Assembly: GCA_024689005.1 (NCBI GenBank)
Contig: JAILDU010000038.1
Location: 1 to 32,834 of the forward strand
Reading direction: 5' to 3'
DNA length: 32,834 nucleotides
DNA from: Paludibacteraceae bacterium
Lineage (GTDB): Bacteria; Bacteroidota; Bacteroidia; Bacteroidales; Paludibacteraceae
Below the pieces are notes generated by a model. The model was given only the letters and a program-made list of their open reading frames with translations, searched no databases and had not been told where the DNA came from. The stretch's first letter is position 1, and each line of letters starts with the position of its first letter. Position numbers and translations under genes: made by a program. Positions 26,088 through 32,834 of the stretch are shown piece by piece.

Positions 26088-26120
26088 TCCCCAAATGTCG
26101 TGAATTTCTGCTTTGTGTCT

Positions 26121-26138
26121 ATACCTATTTGTGGTGAT
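26121..26138. promoter_or_regulatory. Palindromic operator, site 3
   Basis: ATACCTATTTGTGGTGAT: half-sites ATACC and GTGAT with 8 bases between, a hybrid of the two half-site types seen in sites 1/2 and site 4. It lies 56 bases upstream of the -7 box of the secreted-protein unit. Confidence 0.55.
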
Positions 26139-26157
26139 TTGCCCGCTATAAAACGCA

Positions 26158-26182
26158 GAAGACACCCCTAAAGGATGTCTTC
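26158..26182 (-). terminator. Possible terminator of the DPP5/thioesterase/NrdJ-C operon
   Basis: Hairpin with arms GAAGACA (26158-26164) and TGTCTTC (26176-26182), about 20 bases past the stop of the last gene. The following minus-strand bases contain a short TTTTA run only, so termination strength is uncertain. Confidence 0.55.
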
Positions 26183-26203
26183 TCGGTTGTATTAAGTTGT
26201 TGT

Positions 26204-26707
26204 TTAATTGTCCATGACGTCGTCTGTGTCTCCATCAGTAGAAGCGCCGGGGATGTATCGTTTGAGTACGCGCGCCACGCCTGTTGTCCACGAGTTGATG
26301 GAGTCGTTGTCCATTTGCAAACCGCTGATCATGTGTACGACCTGATCAATAGGCATACCATAGCGCAACACACCGGAGATGAGTTTGGCATAGTTCCAAA
26401 ACTCGCGGTCGAACTTGTAACTCAGTCCTTCTACTGTCGTTTTGAATCCGCGTGTATTGACAAACTGGAAGTCATAGCGATGGTGTCCGTCCTCTTGCGC
26501 CACTTTGATAATCTTTCCTTGCGTGACCGATTTAGGAAGCGCTATGCCCATCTCGTCATCGGCCAAACCGGTGAATATCTCATATGGCTGTCCGTCTTTG
26601 AGACCGACGAAGGCTATCCACTTATCTTTTTGGTTCTGAAAGCGGACAACGTCGCATTCCAGTTCAACCGGACGCTTCAGGGGCGCATTGTTCTCAATTG
26701 TATCCAT
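26204..26707 (-). CDS. Stand-alone C-terminal domain of B12-dependent ribonucleotide reductase
   Basis: A 167-residue protein that matches the part of class II (adenosylcobalamin-dependent) ribonucleotide reductases lying after the catalytic barrel: LKRPVELECDVVRFQNQKDK, PYEIFTGLADDEMGIALPKS, then FDREFWNYAKLISGVLRYGM and VLKRYIPGAS. The catalytic barrel and the terminal zinc motif (CPxCG type) are missing. It has its own ATG, no internal stops and a natural place 34 bases after the thioesterase gene, so it looks like a maintained gene, not a decaying fragment. A regulatory or nucleotide-related role is possible but unproven. Confidence 0.78.
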   Translation of the reverse strand: MDTIENNAPLKRPVELECDVVRFQNQKDKWIAFVGLKDGQPYEIFTGLADDEMGIALPKSVTQGKIIKVAQEDGHHRYDFQFVNTRGFKTTVEGLSYKFDREFWNYAKLISGVLRYGMPIDQVVHMISGLQMDNDSINSWTTGVARVLKRYIPGASTDGDTDDVMDN

Positions 26708-26741
26708 TGCTATAAACTTGTGTTTAAGATGATTGTTCTGC

Positions 26742-27458
26742 TTATGCGATAGTGATCTTAGCCGAGCAACTTGTTTCTCCTTGTTCGTTCTTCTGTTGAT
26801 ATTGAATGCCGTCCGGGGTGGTCAGGTAGAGTGTTTGCAACTCTTCGCCTTCTATCGCCTCTTTCTGATAGTTAATATCCAGTCTGACGGTTTTGCCATA
26901 GTAGTCCGGTCGGCATGCATTGAGCATGGCTTCCAGATACTTGCAACTATTGCAGTGACGATTGTAGTCGAGGTCTGAATAGACCACTTTGTGCGGCACA
27001 ATGGCTGTTGGTTCGGGGATGGTGGTCATGCGTACGCGGCTCACTTCCAGCACTTCGCCATCCACGCTGTTCTCAAAGATAGGGTCTTCGAAGCAATTGA
27101 CTATCTCACGTTTCTCCAAATCCAATACTGCCCAAACGCTCTTGCATTGTCCTATCAGGCGTTTCTCCTCGCCCACATAGATACGGAAATCACGTGTGCT
27201 GAGCATGTGCGCATTGCCTTCTATCCAGGTCTCAAACCATATTCTCTCGCATGGTCCGGGCAGTTCTTTCATCTCGATTGTCATGCGCGTCAGAATCCAT
27301 GTCCAACCCCGCGGATGCAGATGTGCAATGCCGAAACCGAGGTCATCTGCTACGGTGCCTGCCACTTCCAACAAGTAATTTTCCAGGTTGTAAAGACGCA
27401 ATTTCTTGCGGTCATCTGTATCCTGATATTTGATTTTATAATCGTACCAATATTTCAT
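26742..27458 (-). CDS. Acyl-ACP thioesterase
   Basis: Releases fatty acids from acyl carrier protein in the cytoplasm. The 238-residue protein has the two hotdog domains of the FatA/FatB-like family: N-terminal RLYNLENYLLEVAGTVADDL with WILTRMTIEM, and C-terminal VVYSDLDYNRHCNSCKYLEA, which includes the D-x-N-x-H and nearby Cys region expected at the active site. The length is normal for a bacterial member. It lies between the DPP5 gene (37 bases upstream) and the ribonucleotide-reductase-like gene, all on one strand, so the three are probably one transcript. No separate promoter was seen. Confidence 0.9.
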   Translation of the reverse strand: MKYWYDYKIKYQDTDDRKKLRLYNLENYLLEVAGTVADDLGFGIAHLHPRGWTWILTRMTIEMKELPGPCERIWFETWIEGNAHMLSTRDFRIYVGEEKRLIGQCKSVWAVLDLEKREIVNCFEDPIFENSVDGEVLEVSRVRMTTIPEPTAIVPHKVVYSDLDYNRHCNSCKYLEAMLNACRPDYYGKTVRLDINYQKEAIEGEELQTLYLTTPDGIQYQQKNEQGETSCSAKITIA

Positions 27459-27476
27459 AATTCAATTTCAATTATT

Positions 27477-27502
27477 AATTATCAATTATCAATTATCAAT
27501 TG
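27477..27502. repeat. Short 7-bp tandem repeat
   Basis: AATTATC three times plus a partial fourth copy, spanning the end of the DPP5 gene and the gap before the thioesterase gene. It is an ordinary AT-rich simple repeat. Confidence 0.6.
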
Positions 27503-29619
27503 TTTTTGAGCCAACGGTCGAGCCAGTTACGGAACTCACGTTGCCATAGTATGCCGTTTTGCGGTTTGAGTACCCAGTGGTTCTCATCGGGGAAGATGAG
27601 CAATTCTGCGGGCACACCGCGCATCTTAGCGGCATCAAAAGCCGCCATGGCCTGATTAGCTAGAATGCGGTAGTCTTTCTCTCCGTGAATACAGAGAATA
27701 GGCGTGTCCCACTTGTCAACGAATAAGTGCGGACTGTTGGCAAAAGTGCGCTGGGCTATCTCGTTGTCTTTCTCCCAATAGGCGCCACCCATATCCCAGT
27801 TGGCGAACCATTTCTCTTCTGTCTCGAGGTATTGCATCTCCATGTTGAAGATACCGTCGTGAGCGATGAAAGCCTTGAAGCGCTTGTCGTGGTGGCCGGC
27901 TATCCAATAGACGCTGAATCCGCCGAACGAGGCACCGACGCAGCCCAGATGATCCTTGTCCACATATGGCTCGGAGCAGAACTCGTCTATGGCCGTGAAG
28001 TAGTCCTTCATACATTGTCCTCCGTAGTCTCCGCTGATCTCTTCGTTCCACTCCTTGCCGAAGCCCGGCAGACCGCGGCGGTTAGGTGCCACGATGATAT
28101 AGTCTCCCGCGCTCATCATCATAAAGTTCCAACGGAATGACCAGAATTGCGACACAGGACTTTGCGGTCCGCCCTCGCAATAGAGAATAGTCGGATATTT
28201 CTTTTTCGGATCGAAATGCGGCGGATAGATGATCCAGGTGAGCATCTGCTTGCCATCGGTGGTTTTCTGCCAACGCGGAACGACCTCTCCGCGCTCTATC
28301 TGATTGTAGATATTGTCGTTCTCGTGTGTGAGTTGTGTCAGTTCTTTGGCTGCCTCGTTGGCCTCTTCGTTTGGCAGTTCGAGCAGGTAAATCTCGTTTG
28401 CCTCACGCATCGAGTGACGCAACAGATAGACGTCCTTGTCGCATATGTCTCCCAGCACGAAATCGTATTGACCATTGGTCAGTTTGCGTGTCTGTCCGTT
28501 CAGGTTGACGCAATATAGGTGTTCCTCGGCGTGCCGGCAAGCGGTGAAGAGAAGCTTGTCGCTGCCATACCATGTGTATTCATCTACGTTGGTGTCCATT
28601 GTCTTGCTCAGAAAACGTCTCTCTCCCGTCTGAGTGTTCTGAATCATCAGTCGGTTCTCGTCGCTCTCGTATCCGTCGCGCTCCATCGACAGCCAGGCTA
28701 TCCATTGTCCGTCGGGCGAATAGGATGGGTTGGTGTCGTAACCGCCGTTACCTTCTGTCAGGTTCTTTTCCGTGCGCGTACGTACGTTATAAATGTATAT
28801 ATCGCTGTTGGTCGAGATAGCATAGTCGAGTCCTGTTTTCTTGCGACATGTGTACGCAATCTCCTCATTATTAGGGTTCCATGCCAACTGCTCTATGCCT
28901 CCGAATGGCTTCATCGGACTTTCAAAAGCAGTCCCTTCGAGTATATTGTAGCCCTCGCTGATCTTGGCGGATTTGATCTGTTCTCCTTCACCTTTGTACT
29001 CTATCTGCAGGTTGCATACTAACGGTTGTGGAGCTGTCTCCGTCCACTCGTCCCAATGCTTGTACATCAGGTCGTTGACTACGCGTCCGCTGGCGAGTGG
29101 CAGGTCAGCGTACTTGTCTTGGGTGGTGGGAACGGTCTTGATTTGCTTGATGATTATCACTTTGTCACGCATAGGGGAGAGCAGAAAACCCTCTATGTCT
29201 TCCGTTCCTTTCACCTCTACGTCTTGTTTGTCGCGGCGCAGATAGAGTTTGCCTGCTTTGTTATATGCCAGACAACCGCTACTGCCGAACCATGCAGGGT
29301 CTGAACCGACAAACTCGTCGCACACTTCCGGCTCGCCGTTGTCGGTGAAGCGGTTACAGATACGAATCCATGTAGTGGAGCGGTTCTCTTCCACACTATA
29401 GTAACTGACGGTGTACGCGTATAGACCTGTCTCTATGTCTGCAGCAACGCTGCCGATACGTCCCATGGCCCATAGTCCTTCAGGAGTCAATCGACCGCCT
29501 TCGATAGTGATCTGTGGCTTGGTGACGGGTGCTTTGTCTTCTTCTTTTTGTTGCTTGTTTGCGCAGGCTGTACTCAGTAATACCGTAGCTGCCATAATCA
29601 ATACGTTTAGTTTTTTCAT
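27496..29619 (-). CDS. dpp5: S9 family peptidase, dipeptidyl-peptidase 5-like lipoprotein
   Basis: Cleaves dipeptides from peptide N-termini in the periplasm, feeding amino-acid catabolism. The 707-residue protein has an N-terminal beta-propeller (WD40-like units such as TNPSYSPDGQWIAWLSMERD) and a C-terminal alpha/beta-hydrolase domain. The catalytic triad is S564 (GASFGG), D649 (HGEKDYRI) and H681 (DENHWV). The segments LMYKHWDEW, ISGDYGGQ and YWIAGHHDKRF closely match what I remember of Porphyromonas gingivalis DPP5. It carries a lipobox (LLSTAC), so it is probably membrane-anchored. ATG 29619 is chosen because the promoter at 29644-29674 lies across the upstream in-frame start. First gene of a three-gene operon. 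Confidence 0.92.
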   Translation of the reverse strand: MKKLNVLIMAATVLLSTACANKQQKEEDKAPVTKPQITIEGGRLTPEGLWAMGRIGSVAADIETGLYAYTVSYYSVEENRSTTWIRICNRFTDNGEPEVCDEFVGSDPAWFGSSGCLAYNKAGKLYLRRDKQDVEVKGTEDIEGFLLSPMRDKVIIIKQIKTVPTTQDKYADLPLASGRVVNDLMYKHWDEWTETAPQPLVCNLQIEYKGEGEQIKSAKISEGYNILEGTAFESPMKPFGGIEQLAWNPNNEEIAYTCRKKTGLDYAISTNSDIYIYNVRTRTEKNLTEGNGGYDTNPSYSPDGQWIAWLSMERDGYESDENRLMIQNTQTGERRFLSKTMDTNVDEYTWYGSDKLLFTACRHAEEHLYCVNLNGQTRKLTNGQYDFVLGDICDKDVYLLRHSMREANEIYLLELPNEEANEAAKELTQLTHENDNIYNQIERGEVVPRWQKTTDGKQMLTWIIYPPHFDPKKKYPTILYCEGGPQSPVSQFWSFRWNFMMMSAGDYIIVAPNRRGLPGFGKEWNEEISGDYGGQCMKDYFTAIDEFCSEPYVDKDHLGCVGASFGGFSVYWIAGHHDKRFKAFIAHDGIFNMEMQYLETEEKWFANWDMGGAYWEKDNEIAQRTFANSPHLFVDKWDTPILCIHGEKDYRILANQAMAAFDAAKMRGVPAELLIFPDENHWVLKPQNGILWQREFRNWLDRWLKNN

Positions 29620-29643
29620 TGTGCTAAAATCCAAAATTGCGTG

Positions 29644-29674
29644 CAAATTTACGCTTTTTTTTTCGAATACGCAA
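29644..29674 (-). promoter_or_regulatory. Promoter of the dpp5 operon
   Basis: On the minus strand TTG (29674-29672), 20 bases, TAAATTTG (29651-29644), 24 bases before ATG 29619. Confidence 0.75.
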
Positions 29675-29729
29675 ATTCTTGCTCAAAAAATGTCAATTTA
29701 CTCATTCTCTATCTCTACAAAATCACTTC

Positions 29730-29767
29730 TTCATCCGTTCATCCGTTCACCCGTTCACCCGTTCATC
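29730..29767. repeat. 8-bp tandem repeat
   Basis: Four full units and part of a fifth: TTCATCCG twice, TTCACCCG twice, then TTCATC. It lies in the 787-base non-coding stretch between dpp5 and the ATPase gene. Confidence 0.8.
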
Positions 29768-29895
29768 TTTTCCCTAATTTTTGACTCTTTTAAAATATCA
29801 ATCATTTCTTTTTGATTTTTTGTCCGTTTTTGGATTTTTTGGACTAAAAGAAATCATCCAATTATTCTTATGTTTTAATCAGCCATTGTTATTAT

Positions 29896-30115
29896 GTTAT
29901 TATTATGTGATTATTATGTGATTATTATGTTGTTATTATGTGATTAGTATGTTCGTCAGCGGATCACGCCGGGACCATAGCGACTTTTCACCCTAGCAAA
30001 ACCCTGATAAAACCTCGATAAAACCCCGAGTAAAGTCTAGGATTGCTTCGAATTACTCTCGACATACTCTCGTATCACTCTCGTATTGCTTTCGATTTTA
30101 GTTCGATCTGCCCTC
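29896..30115. repeat. 11-bp-periodic array 2
   Basis: Twenty consecutive 11-bp units without a break in phase. Units 1-5 are near-identical copies of GTGATTATTAT; later units drift through GATAAAACCCC-like to GTATCACTCTC-like sequences. Seventeen of twenty begin with G. The middle (about 29995-30049) is homologous to array 1 at 1205-1325. The remainder of this non-coding stretch (30116-30255) shows only AT-rich sequence and short homopolymers. Function unknown. Confidence 0.8.
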
Positions 30116-30255
30116 TTCCTGCCTAAATATGCTTCAATCTTCCTCTTTCGGCCTAACCCCCACCGGTTACCCGGCAATCATAATTTTCAATAATTTTTGA
30201 ATCATTTTTGGTCATTTTGGACCAATCCAATATTCTCCACACCCCGAAACAACTC

Positions 30256-30328
30256 CGACAAAAAATATCATTTTTTTCTTATTTCATTTGCACAATTCAG
30301 AAAAAAGTAGTACCTTTGCACCCGAAAT
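30256..30328 (+). repeat. 73-bp promoter-bearing repeat, copy 1
   Basis: Matches 31541-31613 at 68 of 73 positions without gaps. It contains TTG at 30288, 20 bases, and TACCTTTG at 30311-30318, so it is the promoter of the ATPase gene at 30407. Confidence 0.85.
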
Positions 30329-30406
30329 GAATTTTATCGGTTTTTGGTAATTAAATTCTGGTAATTTTATGCACATGTCGTCGTTAACTCTAACAATCAG
30401 CATATT

Positions 30407-31540
30407 ATGATAAACAATCCTTTTGTCTTGGTTGGAGATATTCCGACTCCGTACTTTTGCGATAGAGAGCAGGAAATTGCACGTCTTATCAAGGGCATGC
30501 AAGGAGGAGAGAATATATGTTTGGTGTCTGCAAGGCGCATGGGAAAATCAAAACTTGTGAAACATTGCAGTCAGCTTCCGGAAATGAACGATAATTTCTA
30601 TTTCTTTTATGTGGATCTGCTTCACACGTCTTCGTTGAGAGACTTCTCGTTTGCGTTTGGCCGATGTGTGTTCGATGCTTTGCAGAGCAAGGGAGAGAAA
30701 TTTGTGCGCCAGTTTTTGTCTGCTGTTCATTCGCTTACGGCTACGATGACAATCGATCCGCTAAGCAATATGCCCCAATTTGGTTTGTCGATGAATCAAG
30801 ACGCGCAAGCTGAATATACCTTCGAGAGTATATTTCGCTACCTGGAGAGTGCAGACAAGCCTTGTGTCGTTTGTTTTGACGAGTTCCAGCAGATAGCCAA
30901 GTATCCGGAGAAGAATGTGGAAGCATTGCTACGCAGCCATATTCAGCACATGCGCAACGCACGATTCATCTTTTCAGGTAGCGAACGTCATCTGTTGGAA
31001 GAAATGTTCAACTCGTCATCGCGTCCGTTCTACAATAGTACATCGTACATGGAACTGACTTCTATACCTGAAGCCAAGTACGTTGACTTCGCTTGCCGTT
31101 GGTTTGAGCAGTACGACAGACATGTTGACAAAGAATTAGTGCAACTGATTTATCATATTGCAGAAGGCAATACATACGTGATGCAGCGTATTTGCCATGA
31201 GCTGTTCGATGAAATGTCTGCAGGCACAAAAGCAGACAGGCAAACCTTGGCAATAGTAGTAAATGGTATAATAGAATCAGAAACTCCTCGCTATGCGCGT
31301 GTTCTCTCGCATGTGCCTGAACGCCAACAGAGTCTACTATTTGCTATCGCTAAAGAAGGCAAAGTTCAAAAAATCATGAGCGGTGCTTTCTTGCGCAAAT
31401 ATCACCTGATGTCGTCTAGTGCTGTTCAAAATGCCATCAAACACTTGTTAGAATTAGACCTAGTAACCATAGAAAACAAGCAGTACATGGTTGCGGATAT
31501 ATTCTTGCGCATGTATATCAATAAGATAAGCGAAAAGTAA
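30407..31540 (+). CDS. AAA family ATPase with C-terminal winged helix
   Basis: A 377-residue P-loop ATPase of the type common in several copies per Bacteroidales genome (ATPase_2/STAND-like). It has Walker A SARRMGKS at residues 41-48, Walker B VVCFDEFQQ with D158/E159, a sensor-type FSGSERH, and a C-terminal winged-helix region (AIAKEGKVQKIMSGAFLRKY, SSAVQNAIKHLLELDLV). The N-terminal NPFVLVGDIPTPYFCDRE is a family hallmark. No partner domain is fused and the function of the family is unknown. It is read from one copy of the 73-bp repeat, and the second copy starts at the base after its stop codon. Confidence 0.82.
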   Translation: MINNPFVLVGDIPTPYFCDREQEIARLIKGMQGGENICLVSARRMGKSKLVKHCSQLPEMNDNFYFFYVDLLHTSSLRDFSFAFGRCVFDALQSKGEKFVRQFLSAVHSLTATMTIDPLSNMPQFGLSMNQDAQAEYTFESIFRYLESADKPCVVCFDEFQQIAKYPEKNVEALLRSHIQHMRNARFIFSGSERHLLEEMFNSSSRPFYNSTSYMELTSIPEAKYVDFACRWFEQYDRHVDKELVQLIYHIAEGNTYVMQRICHELFDEMSAGTKADRQTLAIVVNGIIESETPRYARVLSHVPERQQSLLFAIAKEGKVQKIMSGAFLRKYHLMSSSAVQNAIKHLLELDLVTIENKQYMVADIFLRMYINKISEK

Positions 31541-31613
31541 CGACAAAAAATATCATTTTTTTCTTATTTTATTTGCGCATGTCAGAAAAAAGTATTACCT
31601 TTGCACCCGAAAT
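31541..31613 (+). repeat. 73-bp promoter-bearing repeat, copy 2
   Basis: Second copy of the repeat at 30256-30328 (five mismatches, no gaps). It contains TTG at 31573, 20 bases, and TACCTTTG at 31596-31603, placing a promoter directly before the Rhs tip. It begins at the first base after the ATPase stop. Confidence 0.85.
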
Positions 31614-31641
31614 TGATATAAAAACTTAACATATTAGTGCG

Positions 31642-32538
31642 GTGGTTAACTCGCAGGCAAGCACGATGGTACAAAGCACGATTCATTATGCCAGCGGCGT
31701 TCCGACACAATTGGGATACGAACGTGGCGAGCAACCGTATTTGTACAACGGTAAAGAGTTTGTAGAGTCTCCTACTTCGGAATACAATGTTTACGACTAT
31801 GGTTTCCGTGGATACTACGCAACGATAGGCCGTTTCACCAGCATGGACCCGCTGTGCGAGCAGTACTACCACATCTCGCCGTACGCCTATTGTGCCAACA
31901 ACTTCCTCAACGCCATCGACCCGGATGGAAGAGATTGGTATTCAATATTTAATGACGCAGGAAAGAGAGAGTTTAAATATAATGCTGAAATACACTCTCA
32001 AGCAGATCTTGACAAGGCAAAAATCAAAGGAACATATATGGGCGCCACCAAAGAATATAATGGTGTATACTATAGCCTCTTCGGCCATCGACTGTCATCT
32101 AATTCATTGAAAGGTCAAATATACAAAATTCTAGATGATGCTCTAATAAGACAAGCTGCATACGAAAAAGAAGAAGAATATTTGAAAAACCATTCATCCC
32201 CTTTTGAAACAGAAATAAGTCAGTCTCCTTTAATTTCCTTCCAAGTGAAAGGAGATAACATAATAGCGGGTAAGTTGTATAATGTCGAATATGAAGGTGG
32301 CCAAGGTTTATTCTATCCACGAGAAAAATACTATAAAGGTAGGTTAATTGCTTGGCCAGGAGACTCTGATATGCCCAAGGTTGTTACTGGATACCTGAAC
32401 GGGTCAACAAAACCAGCCTACCATCTACGATACGCTAATGATAAAGGTACGCGCATGGATTTATTACACATCAAATTTGACAAAAAAAATGCAGAGATTT
32501 TTTTACAAAAATATCAGAAACAGTTCTATCATAAATAG
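31642..32538 (+). CDS. Orphan Rhs C-terminal tip with unrecognised toxin-like domain
   Basis: A 298-residue protein. Residues 1-99 are the end of an Rhs repeat core: YLYNGKEFVE, YDYGFRGYYATIGRFTSMDP, then YCANNFLNAIDPDGRDW. From about residue 100 a different domain follows, in visibly more AT-rich DNA, as in polymorphic toxins where the core is constant and the tip varies. I do not recognise the tip; its end (HLRYANDKGTRMDLLHIKFD) matches nothing I can name. The large N-terminal Rhs shell is missing, so it is an orphan cassette or remnant. The start is uncertain: GTG 31642 or ATG 31666. A promoter repeat lies 28 bases upstream. The next gene overlaps its end by 50 bases. Confidence 0.78.
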   Translation: MVNSQASTMVQSTIHYASGVPTQLGYERGEQPYLYNGKEFVESPTSEYNVYDYGFRGYYATIGRFTSMDPLCEQYYHISPYAYCANNFLNAIDPDGRDWYSIFNDAGKREFKYNAEIHSQADLDKAKIKGTYMGATKEYNGVYYSLFGHRLSSNSLKGQIYKILDDALIRQAAYEKEEEYLKNHSSPFETEISQSPLISFQVKGDNIIAGKLYNVEYEGGQGLFYPREKYYKGRLIAWPGDSDMPKVVTGYLNGSTKPAYHLRYANDKGTRMDLLHIKFDKKNAEIFLQKYQKQFYHK

Positions 32539-32834
32539 TTTTTGTGTTGTTCTGTTATTGCTATATTGCGCTAACTGCTTAGCGTCTAAGCCAATACGAA
32601 TTTATAAAGTGCAACGAGATCCCGCATTTGATGCAACGACTGCTATCAAAGAATATAAACGTTATTATTGGCATTACCCAGATTCAAAAGAATCGTTTAT
32701 AACTTTTGCAGATAATTATGCAGCATACTTTTGGAGTGACTTAACGAATGAAGATAAGACAAACGCAACATGGTATCAATTATATAAAAAGATAAAAAGG
32801 AATAGAAATGATTATCTAATCTCAACGTTCGAAA
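32489..32834 (+). CDS. Candidate exported immunity protein, 3' partial
   Basis: An open frame from ATG 32489 to the window edge (115 codons visible), overlapping the Rhs-tip gene by 50 bases in another frame. After a polar start (MQRFFYKNIRNSS) comes a hydrophobic stretch, INSFCVVLLLLYCANCLASK, which looks like a signal peptide or membrane anchor. The mature part is rich in aromatic and charged residues (KEYKRYYWHYPDSKESFITF). Position directly after, and overlapping, a toxin-like tip is typical of an immunity gene; I infer this role from position only. If right, export suggests that the toxin acts in the periplasm. I do not recognise the family. Confidence 0.55.
   Translation, partial: MQRFFYKNIRNSSIINSFCVVLLLLYCANCLASKPIRIYKVQRDPAFDATTAIKEYKRYYWHYPDSKESFITFADNYAAYFWSDLTNEDKTNATWYQLYKKIKRNRNDYLISTFE

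Noticed and set aside
27477..27502. 7-bp repeat as a regulatory element
   Set aside because: Simple AT-rich repeat at a gene end, common in this phylum; no link to a promoter.
29730..30115. Possible CRISPR array
   Set aside because: Unit lengths are 8 and 11 bp with no spacers and no cas genes nearby; these are tandem or periodic repeats.

Overview
This window is from a Bacteroidota chromosome, most likely order Bacteroidales. Almost every clear promoter has the Bacteroidota form, a TTG box followed 20 bases later by TAnnTTTG. The gene content also fits: dipeptidyl-peptidase 5, tandem YitT proteins, a mutY-HU-AURKAIP1/COX24-RNase G block, DUF4876 and DUF4857 families, short T9SS-like C-terminal tails and an Rhs tip. 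No rRNA, tRNA or CRISPR array was recognised.

Layout. 1-1066 is the 3' part of a secreted BspA-type leucine-rich-repeat protein. 1067-1434 is a non-coding stretch with a large inverted repeat and an array of 11-bp units. 1435-12169 and on to 14293 is mostly housekeeping: phosphopantetheinyl transferase, dnaX, an M23 peptidase, a Crp/Fnr regulator (minus), gcvP with two YitT membrane proteins, mutY (minus), HU, a 29-residue basic protein, and an RNase G with an unusually long charged tail. 14361-26001 is an envelope/transport region: ZIP transporter and DUF4250, a SAM methyltransferase, an ABC transporter with DUF4857, a TonB receptor with DUF4876 and a DUF6850-like barrel, then a secreted protein with a Cys/His-rich lipoprotein. 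26204-29619 (minus) is a three-gene operon of DPP5, acyl-ACP thioesterase and an isolated C-terminal domain of B12-dependent ribonucleotide reductase. 29620-30406 is non-coding and holds an 8-bp repeat and a second, longer 11-bp array. 30407-32834 holds an AAA ATPase, an Rhs C-terminal tip with an unrecognised toxin-like domain, and an overlapping exported candidate immunity protein cut by the window edge.

How the genes may work together. The 14-26 kb region is the most interesting. Four 18-bp palindromes of the form AT(AC/CA)C-N8-G(GT/TG)AT lie upstream of five transcription units: ZIP/DUF4250, methyltransferase, ABC/DUF4857, TonB/DUF4876/DUF6850, and secreted protein/lipoprotein. They sit 22, 57, 37, 76 and 56 bases from the respective -7 boxes. 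Three of these promoters also share an extended sequence. I infer one co-regulated envelope system, probably for a metal or metal-chelate because of the ZIP transporter and the Cys/His-rich lipoprotein. The substrate is not shown by the sequence.

The second unusual structure is the pair of 11-bp-periodic arrays (about 1205-1325 and 29896-30115). Their sequence drifts from unit to unit, but the phase is kept and a homologous core is shared. Each lies upstream of a similar promoter. One version of that promoter is duplicated as a 73-bp repeat before both the ATPase and the Rhs tip.
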